Both the position numbers and the translations under genes were made by a program. Below the pieces are notes generated by a model. It saw nothing but the letters and a program-made list of their open reading frames with translations, was not told where the DNA came from and searched no databases. A stretch of DNA of 64,000 bases from G963422275 sp963422275 (GTDB lineage Bacteria; Pseudomonadota; Alphaproteobacteria; Rhodobacterales; Rhodobacteraceae). The stretch covers positions 2,852,001 to 2,916,000 of the forward strand of contig OY729418.1 in NCBI GenBank assembly GCA_963422275.1. Direction: 5' to 3'. Shown here piece by piece: positions 1-8,579 of this stretch (position 1 is the stretch's first letter; each line of letters starts with the position of its first letter).

Positions 1-39
1 AATGACAATAACCCACTGATAACACGAAATTTCTTTCAT

Positions 40-719
40 TCAGTGCAGACTGCCCGAATTCACTCCCAAGATTTGTGGAAGCAATCCGAAACCGGATTTG
101 CCTGTCTCGCCGTCACCTCCTGCCAGCCATGTCGCCCGCAACTCCTGCGTAACCGTTCCATCGGGCCGTGAAGCTGTCGAACCGAGGGGGTGACGCTGGC
201 CGGCGAACCAGATGCCCTTTTTCGGCTGGGCTCGCTTTGTGAGCCTGTCGCAGCGCCCACGGCCCTGGGTGGTCCCGACGCGGGTCCAGCCCGACGCGCG
301 GTAGACGGTACCGGTATATCGCGGGGTCTCGACGAAGGTCTCGATCAGCACGGGGGTGATATTGCAGCGCTCGGTCCAGTCGGTGGGCAGGCGTCGGCGG
401 ACGATGGCGAGGATGTGCGAGCCGAGGTTGGGATCTCGATCCAGGGCAAGATCAGGAACCTCGGATTGTCGATCACGAGCGGGAGGTTCTTCTCACGCTT
501 CTCGGGCGTCCATCCGATGAAGTTGTCGCGCGCGGCGAGCTTCCATGCGGCGGTGGAGAAGCCGGGCATGGCGACGGGCCAGCCGATGCGCCGGCAGAAC
601 CCGATCGACAGGGCCCGGCGGCTGAGCTGCGCGGGACCGGCGACGAGCGCGCGCAGCAGCGCCATTTCCCTGGCGGTGAAGTTTCGGCCGTAGTAGCGGC
701 ATTCGACCGCGCCGGTCAT
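40..719 (-). pseudogene. DUF4338 (DruA-like) protein, frameshifted
   Basis: The reading starts at the ATG ending at 719, which overlaps the stop of the upstream transposase by ATGA. The first frame carries RYYGRNFT, SRRALS and LPLVIDNPRFLILPWI, all typical of DUF4338, the domain also found in the Druantia protein DruA. Around 345-351 the reading shifts frame and continues with LIETFVETPRYTGTVYRAS and GTTQGRGR, the conserved C-terminal motifs. DUF4338 genes commonly sit beside long IS66-like transposases, so this is more likely an IS passenger than a Druantia locus; no other dru gene is present. The frameshift should inactivate it. Confidence 0.75.
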
Positions 720-2291
720 CCCGACGCCGTGAGTTCGCGCTGGCGCTCCTCGCTCATCGACCACGGCAGCCAGGGCGAGAGGTCGTCGGGCGGCTGGCCG
801 CCATTCTCGGCGCACGCGGTCAGCCATTCCTTGAGCCAGCGCCGGACGTCGATGCCGTTGATCGCCAGCGTGCCGGCTACGGAGTGCATCATCGCGGTGA
901 AGTCAGCGCCCTTCTCGCTGTCGGACCCGAACGAGAGGGCTTGCCCTCAAGCTCGCTGGCCAGTTTCTTGTAGGTGGAGAGACGATCGCAGACCAGGACC
1001 ACGGTGCCTTCGGTCGAACCGAACAGGGACTTCGCGACCTCGGCGCTGCGCGAGGGGGCGATGTGGTAGTAGAGCGCGTCCCTGCGCACCGAGGTCCACA
1101 GCCAGGCCCGGCTCGAGCGCCCCTTCTCGCGATACGCCTGAACGCGCCATGTCGTCTCGTCGGCGTGGCGCAACGACGCGGTGTTCTGGTGCGCGAGGAT
1201 CGCCTTGGCGAGCGGCTCGAACAGCGGCACGAAGCGCTTGATGCTGTCGGCCAGCGTCCCCGGCGAGATGGCCAGCCCCATGTCGGCGAGCCACGCCGCG
1301 ACCCGATACAGGGGACGGCAGCAGACGAAGCGTTCGCAGAGCATGCACGTCCAGATGCTGATCCCGTAGGGCGTGGTGTCGAACAGCCGCGTCACCGGAG
1401 GCGCGGTCACTTCGCGCAGCGCGGACAGACGCGCACGTCCTCCGGCGGATCGCGCGATTCCTTCTTCTCCCTGATCCCGGTGCCCGGCCTCTTCTGCCGC
1501 TCGCTCTTGCTGCCGTAAAGCGCCTTCGACAGGACGCTCCGGGTCGAGCGCAGCCTGTCGAGTTGGGCTTGTAGCGTCTCGACGCGCTCAGCCAGCGCCG
1601 CATTCTCCGCCGTCAGATCCCGCACCTCGGCGCTCAGCCGGTCATTCTTCTCCCTCAACGACGCGATCAGCTCCGTGGCCCGCACGACCGCCGCCCGCAT
1701 CCGGCCGTTGCGCTCGCGCAGCCATGCGATCGTGCCCTCATGGGGCTCCACCAACCGCTTGGCCGCCTCGAGCTGCCGGTCGAACTGCTTGCGCAGTGAC
1801 CCGGCGACGCCCTCGCGGTACACCTTTGCGATCCGCAAGTGCCCTCGGTCGATGTCCTGCTTCAGCCAGTTGATCTCGTCCTGATGGCGCGCCTCGAGCT
1901 GCTCCTGGTGCTCGTGAGACCTGCGCAACGAGAGGCGAAGACCGGAGATCCCGGCGTCCTGGGACTCGACCCTGCGTTCCAACGTCTTCACAGCCCGCGA
2001 CGTGGCCTTCGGTGCGGCTGCCTTGAGCTTTGAACCGGCAAACGTCGAGCTGCCTCGTCAGCGAGTTCGCAAGCGATCGTGCCTCACGCTCCGACCGGCG
2101 CAGCTCCTCGCGGCGCAACTCCGCCACATTGGCGCGACCCCGTTCCTCCTTGACGCGCGCCCCTGCCTCTTCGAGCAGAGCCCCCCATCGAGTGGCTCGC
2201 GCGCCGGCGCCACGACGGGAAGCGGCCACAGGATGTCGCCGCTCTCGGCCGGCGTCAGGTCGGTGCAGAAATCCTCGTCGAGAACCGCCAT
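716..2291 (-). mobile_element. IS66-like transposase gene, multiply frameshifted
   Basis: The gene reads from about 2291 leftward. The N-terminal part (MAVLDEDFCTDLTPAESGD) is followed by a long coiled coil in other frames and the IS66 signature LSKALYGSKSER near 1500. A zinc-finger stub (CPRC) ends in a stop near 1407. The core resumes in a new frame at about 1410 with TAPPVTRLFDTTPYG and HADETTWRV (a DDE aspartate region). The C-terminus, including GTLAINGIDVRRWLKEW, lies in a third frame and stops at 716-718. Roughly 40-50 residues between the zinc stub and the core appear deleted. The order coiled coil, zinc finger, DDE core and the following DUF4338 gene fit a long IS66-group element. 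It is inactive. Confidence 0.8.
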
Positions 2292-2450
2292 GCGCGAGAC
2301 GGTAGCGCAGGCGCGAAATAGTTACCAGTCAGAAAATCCGTGGAAGCCTGCGATCCCCCGGAACCCGAACGGTTAGGTCCTGTACCCAATAGAATTATTG
2401 TCAGGGAGAGCGAATCATGATTTAAGCTCCCAAATTGCGGGAGCGTGCCG

Positions 2451-3140
2451 ATGAACCGCTACGACCTGACCGACTTCGAGTGGAGCGTGATCGAACCGTT
2501 GTTGCCGAACAAGCCTCGCGGCGTCCCCCGCGTGGACGACCGGCGCGTGCTCAACGGCATCATGTGGGTGCTGCGCTCCGGCGCCCCTTGGCGAGACCTG
2601 CCGGAGTGCTACGGGCCTTACACCACTTGCTACAACCGCTTCAATCGCTGGTGCAAGAAGGGCATCTGGGATCAACTTGTGGACGCTATCGTAGAGGCTT
2701 GCGACGGCAACATACAGATGATTGACAGTTCCGGCGTCCGCGTTCACCAGCAGGCGGCGGGCTCAAAAAGGGCCCCCCGGATCGTTGCATGGGTCGTTCC
2801 CGAGGCGGACTGACGACGAAGATCCATGCCGTGGTCGACGCCAGCGGCTTGCCGCTTCGCTTCACCTTGATCCTTGGCCAAGCCCATGACAGCACGGCCG
2901 CTGAAGGTCTGCTCGAAGATCAACTTCCTGCCGACAGCTTCCTCCTCGGCGACAAGGCCTACGACGCCGAATGGATCAGAACGATGATCGAGGAGCAGGA
3001 CGCCGTGGCGATCATTCCCGACCGTAGCAACGCCAAGGCTGCCCATGCCTTCAGTCACATTCTCTACCGCCTGCGTCATCGGGTCGAGCGATTTTTCAAA
3101 AAACTCAAGCAGTTCAGGCGCAGTGCAACTCGTTATTCCG
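2451..3140 (+). pseudogene. IS5-family (IS427-like) transposase, broken
   Basis: The N-terminal half (MNRYDLTDFEWSVIEPLLP, then IMWVLRSGAPWRDLP and IDSSGVRVHQQ) reads in one frame to a stop at 2813. The second half (MGRSRGGLTTKIHAVVD, LGDKAYDAEWI, VERFFKKLKQFRRSATRY) reads in another frame from 2789. This is the classic two-part IS427-like DDE transposase, with the D/D/E residues in IDSSG, GDKAYD and VERFF. A single frameshift near 2780 separates the halves; many relatives use programmed frameshifting there, but the usual C-terminal segment after RRSATRY is also missing. The element abuts the ImmA/IrrE gene directly and probably truncated it. Confidence 0.82.
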
Positions 3141-3192
3141 GGCATGTGGAGCTTCTGTCTGGTTTCCCGGCGCATCGTGGCCAGAGATACCA

Positions 3193-3720
3193 GTGATTTT
3201 GGTGAATGGCGCACTGTCGGGTGAACAGAAGCGGTTCGCGCTTTGTCATGAGCTCGCACACATGATCTTTCCCAGCCTCTTTCAGCATGTATTGCCGATC
3301 GAGATTCGGGAGGAAAGCGCGAACTGGTTCGCGGGTGCGTTGCTCCTGCTGGCCACAGCCTTGCGGGATCAGCTCGGTCGAAAACGGCGGTCACTGTCCT
3401 GGTATGAACTCGGGGAAGTTCAAAGGCAGTTCGGGGTCAGCTGTTACTGGATTGCGCGTCGCTGCCGGGAAGCGGGGATCATCGCGAGGGATACGTACCG
3501 GGAGCTTCTCGACCAGTATGGCCGCGGCGAATGGGATGAATCGCCGGGCGAGGAGGAATCGTCAACGCGATTGAGACGGCTGGCGGTTCGGGCGATAACG
3601 GAAGGCGTTGCGACGCCGAAGGAGGCGGCCGCGCTGCCAGGGGTGCAACAAGAAGAATTCGACGCTTTGCTTGGGTCCAGTGAGAGCGGGGTCGAGCGGG
3701 CTGGGACGCGCCCACTATGA
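3193..3720 (+). CDS. ImmA/IrrE metallopeptidase, N-terminally truncated
   Basis: The visible protein begins ILVNGALSGEQKRFALCHELAHMIF, which contains the HELAH zinc motif of ImmA/IrrE (COG2856) peptidases. The domain's front part is not encoded, although the frame stays open upstream to about 3100 and could supply a few matching residues (SLFRACGASVW). The annotated start is a GTG at 3193 with no good ribosome site. The C-terminal half includes a helical segment, then an acidic patch. ImmA-type proteases normally cleave a partner repressor, and none is visible beside it. An IS5 remnant ends just upstream, so this is most likely a gene decapitated by insertion rather than a working protease. 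Confidence 0.7.
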   Translation: MILVNGALSGEQKRFALCHELAHMIFPSLFQHVLPIEIREESANWFAGALLLLATALRDQLGRKRRSLSWYELGEVQRQFGVSCYWIARRCREAGIIARDTYRELLDQYGRGEWDESPGEEESSTRLRRLAVRAITEGVATPKEAAALPGVQQEEFDALLGSSESGVERAGTRPL

Positions 3721-3884
3721 GGAGAGCATGACAGGCGGAGGATCGAAGCCCAAGAGAGGCAGTATCAAGAGAGGCAGTATAGGGATAATCAAGCAACAGT
3801 ACGAATGGTGAGTGTCCTTGTCGGTCGGCTGCAAGATCCAGGGATGTTGCACGGAGCGCTGGGTCGACCGGCGTGTTGTTTTTC

Positions 3885-5108
3885 CTATGCCGTATCCCGA
3901 ATCGCGGTCGCATAGACAGCGAGGTCCGATGCGCGCATCCGGAGACTTCGCGCGATGTCCTTCCAGCCACCCAGTGCAGTCGCGACCTCATCGATGATGG
4001 CAGTGGCCCGGCTGGCGTTCAGCGCGAAGTATGGTGCAGCGCTGCGGGCAAGATCCAGATCGGCGTCCGGTCCTTCTTCCGATATCCAGGTGGTCAGTTC
4101 CCGCGCCTTTTCGGTCAGCGGCACCGGGTTCAGGTCATAGGCCGGCGAAAGACGCCATTTGTTATCGTGATCGTACAGGAAGCCATGGTTGCGGAGGTGA
4201 TCGTCGAGATTGCCGACCATCACATTGAAGACGATCCGCCTCCACAGCTTATGCAGGTCTTCGGTGGGCGCGCTCGAATACATTCTGATGACTTCTGCGA
4301 TATCCGTGTAGGTCGCTTCGTCGCCGTCGCTGAGCCCGAGCAGTGTCATGGCGGAAATGAACGGGATTCTTCGGTCTTCATCGCGGTCGAACCGCGTGAT
4401 CAGGGACACCGGCCGACCGGCCACGTCCAGCAGTGTTGCCTGAGCAACATCGATGCCTGCGCTGGCGGCGAGTGTCATCGCCAGCACTTCGCCATGCGGA
4501 ATGCTGCGATCGTCGTCGTTCTTCGGAAATTTGGCGATCGCCAGGCGACCGTCATTGTCGATGACGGCGGATTTGGGGCGGGCGCCACCGAGGGGCGAGC
4601 CTTCGTTCAGCAGAAGTATCAAGTCCTCGGCGGTTTCGGTGTTGGACAGTACCGCATCGGCGGCGTTGAGGAGCGCCGGCAGCCGGATCAGGGGAGGAAC
4701 GCGGTAGCGGTCGATGTTGTGATCGAAGGTCTCCTCGCCTTCCCGGCGGTACCGGAGCGCGCCTATTCTCGTCCGGTCGTTGATGGCGAGGAGATAGTCG
4801 ATCTCGGACAGGGCGCGTTGCTCGCCGGCTTTGCGAAAAGCGCGCCGTATCAGCTGTTGGCCCCAGCGGTCGGGTGCGGTGTCACGCAGCGCACCTGGCA
4901 ATGCGGACTTGTTGGAGGAGGTGTATATCTGCCGGCGTTCCAGCGGCAGGTTCGCCGGATCCAGGGCGAAAGCACCGGCGCGGTCGTGCCACGCGTCGGC
5001 GTACTCGAACACCAAGCTTTGGCCGTGTCGCCTGGCAATATAGTGGCATCGGCCGACGAGGCGTGTCGGACCATTATGGTCGACAAAGACCTCGATGGTG
5101 TCGGTCAT
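3885..5108 (-). CDS. hipA: HipA-family serine/threonine kinase toxin
   Basis: A 407-residue protein with the full HipA architecture. The N-terminal subdomain ends in RDTAPDRWGQQLI. Next come the ATP-binding segment SPLGGARPKS and the helix GEVLAMTLAASAGIDV. The catalytic loop VGNLDDHLRNHG and the metal-binding LSPAYDLNP are both intact. HipA kinases phosphorylate translation factors such as GltX and slow growth; activity is held off by HipB. The gene overlaps the upstream hipB by 4 bp (ATGA), so the two are translationally coupled. No frameshift or missing catalytic residue is seen, unlike most of its neighbours. It is probably a functional chromosomal toxin-antitoxin pair. Confidence 0.92.
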   Translation of the reverse strand: MTDTIEVFVDHNGPTRLVGRCHYIARRHGQSLVFEYADAWHDRAGAFALDPANLPLERRQIYTSSNKSALPGALRDTAPDRWGQQLIRRAFRKAGEQRALSEIDYLLAINDRTRIGALRYRREGEETFDHNIDRYRVPPLIRLPALLNAADAVLSNTETAEDLILLLNEGSPLGGARPKSAVIDNDGRLAIAKFPKNDDDRSIPHGEVLAMTLAASAGIDVAQATLLDVAGRPVSLITRFDRDEDRRIPFISAMTLLGLSDGDEATYTDIAEVIRMYSSAPTEDLHKLWRRIVFNVMVGNLDDHLRNHGFLYDHDNKWRLSPAYDLNPVPLTEKARELTTWISEEGPDADLDLARSAAPYFALNASRATAIIDEVATALGGWKDIARSLRMRASDLAVYATAIRDTA

Positions 5109-5440
5109 GACTGTGGCCGGGCGCGGCGGCGCGGCTGCACCTTCCTAGGCAGTCGATCCTCGTCGATGTCCAGTCCGAGGGAATCGTCTCGCCGGTCGAC
5201 CGCTTGGGCAAGGCGGTCGGCGAGCCCCAGGATGGCCAATACGGTTGCGTAGATGCCGATCGAGACCGACGGGTCGCCTCGTTCGACTTTGTAGAGGGTG
5301 CCGCGGCTGATGAATGCGCGCTCAGCCATCGAAACTGTCGAGATGCGACGCTTCTTGCGGGCGACCGCGATGTCCGCGCCGAGCTTGGCGAGGGCCTGTT
5401 TGGCTGCTCTGGGAAGCGCATGTGTCGCTAGCGTTTTCAT
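5105..5440 (-). CDS. hipB: HipB-like antitoxin, XRE-family regulator
   Basis: A 111-residue protein with a helix-turn-helix in the first 75 residues (GADIAVARKKRRIST, SRGTLYKVERGDPSVSIG), the XRE fold used by HipB antitoxins. It has a basic, proline-rich tail (RKVQPRRRARPQS) that could form the flexible C-terminus. It directly precedes and overlaps hipA, the standard antitoxin-first order. HipB both neutralises HipA and represses the operon by binding operators at the promoter. A sigma70-like promoter lies about 40 bp upstream; a short inverted repeat around its -10 element is a possible operator. Confidence 0.9.
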   Translation of the reverse strand: MKTLATHALPRAAKQALAKLGADIAVARKKRRISTVSMAERAFISRGTLYKVERGDPSVSIGIYATVLAILGLADRLAQAVDRRDDSLGLDIDEDRLPRKVQPRRRARPQS

Positions 5441-5481
5441 CGTCTGTCTTATCCAGAACGCAATAGAGGCATATATTGTTC

Positions 5482-5511
5482 ATTATACAAGACATATTGG
5501 AGGTGGGTCAA
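5482..5511 (-). promoter_or_regulatory. Predicted hipBA sigma70 promoter
   Basis: On the minus strand TTGACC (5506-5511) and a perfect TATAAT (5482-5487) are separated by 18 bp. The -10 ends 41 bp before the hipB start codon. AT-rich imperfect dyads surround the -10 (TTGT/ACAA arms), consistent with autorepression by HipB, but the E. coli HipB operator consensus is not present. Confidence 0.6.
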
Positions 5512-5722
5512 CAGATTTCGGATCTTGACCGCAGCCGGATGAGCAAGACCATCCCTCGGGTGCGTCGCATATCGCTGCGTGCGTCCCGTCGGCTGGCCTA
5601 GGTGGAGGGGCAGGGCGGAAGATCGGGGAAGGTGACATGCAGATTCTTGATTGCCCTCGAAGCCAAGTGGCATTTGGTATAGAATACAGCCATGTAATTT
5701 ATTGATAGAGAAGGAGAATTCC

Positions 5723-6460
5723 ATGGCCCGCAACCCGGTTCAGTTCCAGAAAGGAATCAACCTCAACGAGTTCCTCCCGCTCTATGGAACCGAGGAGCAA
5801 TGCTTCGACGCCCTGTACCGATGGCGCTGGCCCAACGGGTTCGTGTGCCCGAACTGCGGCCACGACCGAGGCTGCCAGCTGACCACACACAAGCTCCAGC
5901 AGTGCTATCGCTGCAACCGCCAGACCTCCATTACCGCCGGCACCATCTTCGAGGCCACCAAGTTGCCCCTGACGGTGTGGTTCCAGGGCATCTACTTCAT
6001 GACCCAGAACAAGAAAGGTGCATCGGCGATGACGCTGCACCGCCAACTCGGCATCTCCTGCAACGCCGCATGGCGCATGCGCCATGCGGCGTTGCAGGAG
6101 ATGATGGAGCGCGACCGCGAGCATGTGCTCGGCGGGTTCATCCAGCTCGACGACGCCTGCCTCGGGGGCGAGCGCAGCGGCGGCAAGCGCGGGCGCGGTG
6201 CGCCGGGCAAGACCCCTTTCGTGGCCGCGGTCGAGCGCCCCGAATTTCGATGGGTGAACAAGATTCTCGGCAACATCAAGAACGCTTTGCGCGGCACCTG
6301 CCATGCGGTTCGCCCCAAGTATGCGCAGCGCTATCTGGCGGAGTTCGAGTACCGGTTCAATCGTCGCTTCGACCTGCATGACATCATCCCCAGACTGCTC
6401 TACGTGGCGCTGAGGACGCCGCCGATGCCGGAACGGCTGCTCAAGTTACGCTTGGCTTGA
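5723..6460 (+). pseudogene. IS1595-family (ISXO2-like) transposase, internal deletion
   Basis: The start at 5723 follows GAAGGAG. The protein has the ISXO2 N-terminal zinc ribbon (CPNCGHDRGC, CYRCNRQTS), the helix GISCNAAWRMRHAALQ and the first catalytic Asp in LDDACLGGERSGGKRG. After GKTPFVAAVE it jumps in frame to PEFRWVNKILGNIKNALRG. Full-length relatives have about 60 more residues there, including the second catalytic Asp. The C-terminal FEYRFNRRFDL segment is present. The deletion keeps the frame but removes a catalytic residue, so the product should be inactive. It contains the perfect palindrome at 6052-6103. Confidence 0.85.
6052..6103. repeat. Perfect 52-bp palindrome inside IS1595 gene
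   Basis: Bases 6052-6077 are the exact reverse complement of 6078-6103, centred on CA|TG at 6077/6078 with no spacer and no mismatch. Symmetry stops exactly at 6051/6104. It lies in the transposase coding frame, where the left arm encodes ISCNAAWRM and the right arm RHAALQEM. Confidence 0.95.
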
Positions 6461-6592
6461 GTGGTAATCAGGTGCAGATTTGCGAGGCTGCGCTTCGAGA
6501 ACGTACGGCGAGACCCTGGCAGCGAGCGCAGCCGTGTCGCCACCCGACGAGAAGCAGCGCCAGCTGTGGTGAGACGGTAATCACCTGGCAGT

Positions 6593-7066
6593 TTGGGCCG
6601 CCGGCGCACACTGAATGGGGAGACCCAGGCGGAGCTGATCGCCTGCGCGATCGAGAGTGCACTGCGCGAGGCGTTGCGCGCCCTCATCGTCGACTCTCGC
6701 GGGAAGGTGCACCCGAACGAGCGCACGAAGCTGTTGTGGCTCTCGGCGGCGTGTCTCGTGGACCCGCGCGGAAGCCGGCAAGCGCTTGTGGAGGCGGCGG
6801 ACGATCCTGACTTTCCCGACCATGTCCGGGAGGCGATAGGGCGCATGAACCGCTACGCCGATGCGCCGCTCGACAGCCTCATATTCGTCGTTCAGGCCTT
6901 CGGCACGCGCTGCCCGAAGACCCCGGAGCTGCCCGACGACGACGGCAAGGGCAGGGGCTGGAGGGACCCCCGCGACGCGAGCGCGTTCATCGAACGAGCG
7001 ATTCATGCGATCGCCAACCGCCCCGGACCGAAGGCCGCAAAGCTTGTCCATTCTACATTGTCTTAG
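6593..7066 (+). CDS. Unrecognised protein fragment
   Basis: This open frame of about 157 residues begins with a TTG directly after an in-frame stop at 6578. No ribosome site is evident, so it is probably the tail of a larger gene whose front was lost. Visible features are a helical, arginine-rich character, an LLWLSAACLVDPRGS segment and an acidic DDDGKG stretch. It ends FIERAIHAIANRPGP then KAAKLVHSTLS. I do not recognise a family; the alternating helices could be repeats from a large ATPase-type protein, but that is a guess. It lies between the IS1595 remnant and the IS982 element, both plausible causes of truncation. Confidence 0.4.
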   Translation: MGRRRTLNGETQAELIACAIESALREALRALIVDSRGKVHPNERTKLLWLSAACLVDPRGSRQALVEAADDPDFPDHVREAIGRMNRYADAPLDSLIFVVQAFGTRCPKTPELPDDDGKGRGWRDPRDASAFIERAIHAIANRPGPKAAKLVHSTLS

Positions 7067-7185
7067 GCCGGGATACGCATTTCGCAACAGTCTTTGTACA
7101 TGTCTGGCAGCGCCAAGATCTTGGCATCAAGATGTGGTCAGTCGGCGGGTGCCCTGCCCTTTCGCTTCTCCCGCTGCCCTTGTTT

Positions 7186-8193
7186 ACCCCAATTCTGGAC
7201 AAGAGGGGTGAGGGGGTTCCCAAATCGGGCGTGGCCTGATTCTGTATCCGCAACCAAAATCAACGGATGGGATCCCCTCAATGAGCACCTCTGTCATCGC
7301 ACTGTTCTGCTGTCTCGACGACTTTGCAAAGACCTTTGAAAAATGGGAGCGGCATCGGCTGATCGGCACAGGCCGCCAGCGCTCGCGCTCGGGCAAGCTC
7401 TCGCTCAGTGAAAGGCTCTTCATCATGGTGCTGTTTCATCTCTCGCCCTTCAAGAATTTCAAGGCTTTCCGGTTCCATGGCGTGGAGCGGAAATGTCGCG
7501 ACTGCTTTGGAGACCTGCCGAGCTGCGGACGGTTTGTCGCTCTGATGCCGCGCTTGCCGGTTCCGTTTTGCATCTTGATGCAATGCTTTCGCGGTGAGGA
7601 AACCGGAATCTGTTTTGTGGACAGCACCAAGCTCGCTGTCTGCCACAACGCACGGATCAACCGGAACAAGGTCTTCAAGGGACTGGCCAAGCGGGGCCGC
7701 AGCGCCAGGGGGTGGTTTTTCGGGTTCAAGCTGCATCTGGTCATCAACGACAAGGGTCAGGTCATGGCCGTCAAGATCACGCCTGGAAACACCGACGACC
7801 GCAAGCCGCTTGAAACCATGATTGCCGAGTTGAAAGGCAAGGTGTTCGGCGATAAAGGCTGCATTTCGAAGCCGCTTTTCCAGCGTTTGTGGCAGCAGGG
7901 CCTGCACCTGATCACTGGCATTCGCCGCAACATGAAAAACTTTCTTCTGCCCATTCTGGACAAAATCATGTTGCGGAAGCGGTTCATCATTGAAACGCTG
8001 TTCGATAAACTGAAATCAAGCATGGGATTGGAACGCACACGACACCGGTCCCCAACAAATGCCTTCGTTCATATCCTGTCATGTCTGGCTGCCTATATTC
8101 TGGCGCAGCCAAAGGTCAAAATCGGCAAAATCGTCGTGCCAGACGCCATTCGGTGCATTCCAAAAGAAAACAGAGCTTATCCATAACTCGGGT
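7186..8193 (+). mobile_element. Complete IS982-family insertion sequence
   Basis: Terminal inverted repeats begin ACCC at 7186 and end GGGT at 8193; the first 19 bases of the two ends match at about 15 positions (ACCCnAnTTnTGGAnAAG). Both ends are flanked by TTGTTT (7180-7185 and 8194-8199), a 6-bp target duplication within the IS982 range. It contains one intact transposase gene. It is the only IS in the window with ends, duplication and open frame all intact, so it is probably the most recent arrival. Confidence 0.88.
7281..8186 (+). CDS. IS982-family transposase
   Basis: An uninterrupted 301-residue protein. IS982 hallmarks are FHLSPFKNFKAFRFHGV in the N-terminal half and the first catalytic Asp in CFVDSTKLAVC. 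Then come the second Asp in VFGDKGCISKPLF and the Glu in RFIIETLFDKLKS, completing the DDE triad. The end lies 7 bp before the right inverted repeat, as usual for this family. Length equals the family norm. Transposition should be possible in principle. Confidence 0.92.
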   Translation: MSTSVIALFCCLDDFAKTFEKWERHRLIGTGRQRSRSGKLSLSERLFIMVLFHLSPFKNFKAFRFHGVERKCRDCFGDLPSCGRFVALMPRLPVPFCILMQCFRGEETGICFVDSTKLAVCHNARINRNKVFKGLAKRGRSARGWFFGFKLHLVINDKGQVMAVKITPGNTDDRKPLETMIAELKGKVFGDKGCISKPLFQRLWQQGLHLITGIRRNMKNFLLPILDKIMLRKRFIIETLFDKLKSSMGLERTRHRSPTNAFVHILSCLAAYILAQPKVKIGKIVVPDAIRCIPKENRAYP

Positions 8194-8199
8194 TTGTTT

Positions 8200-8579
8200 G
8201 CAACAACTCCCTTGAAATCGTCGCGAAACGACTCGCAAGGCATCAAGCGACCGACGGCCTTGCGTCTGACTGGACATTCGCCAAGCCATCCTGCAAGCAG
8301 TCTCTCGCAAATGTGGAAGGGAGCAGCATGAAGACTTCCATCAGCCAGTCTGCGCAGTGCAAAAGACGGCTGCTTGGCAACGAATTGTGGTGCCTCGATG
8401 GATCCCGGCTACCTGCGGCCCAATGTGTTTGCCCAAATCCTTTTGTGTTAGGCGTCTGTTGCTCGGAAAAAGGGCAAAGTCGAAATGGTACCTGCTCTTG
8501 TCCGCAACGCCGATTAAGATAGATGGGCTCAGTGGCTAAGGTGGTTTTCCAAACGGGGCCCAATTTGCGGAGTTAAACA
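8200..8579. other. Region with no supported gene
   Basis: About 380 bp between the IS982 right end and the dehydrogenase. Short open frames show no family motif and no good ribosome site. It presumably holds the promoter for the gene at 8580, but no convincing -35/-10 pair was found. Confidence 0.5.

Noticed and set aside
40..719. A Druantia anti-phage system
   Set aside because: Only a frameshifted DUF4338 gene is present and it is coupled to an IS66-like transposase; no druE-type helicase or other dru gene occurs.
3873..5252. A 459-residue plus-strand frame antisense to hipA
   Set aside because: The minus strand carries complete HipA and HipB motifs with a coupled start; the plus frame has none.
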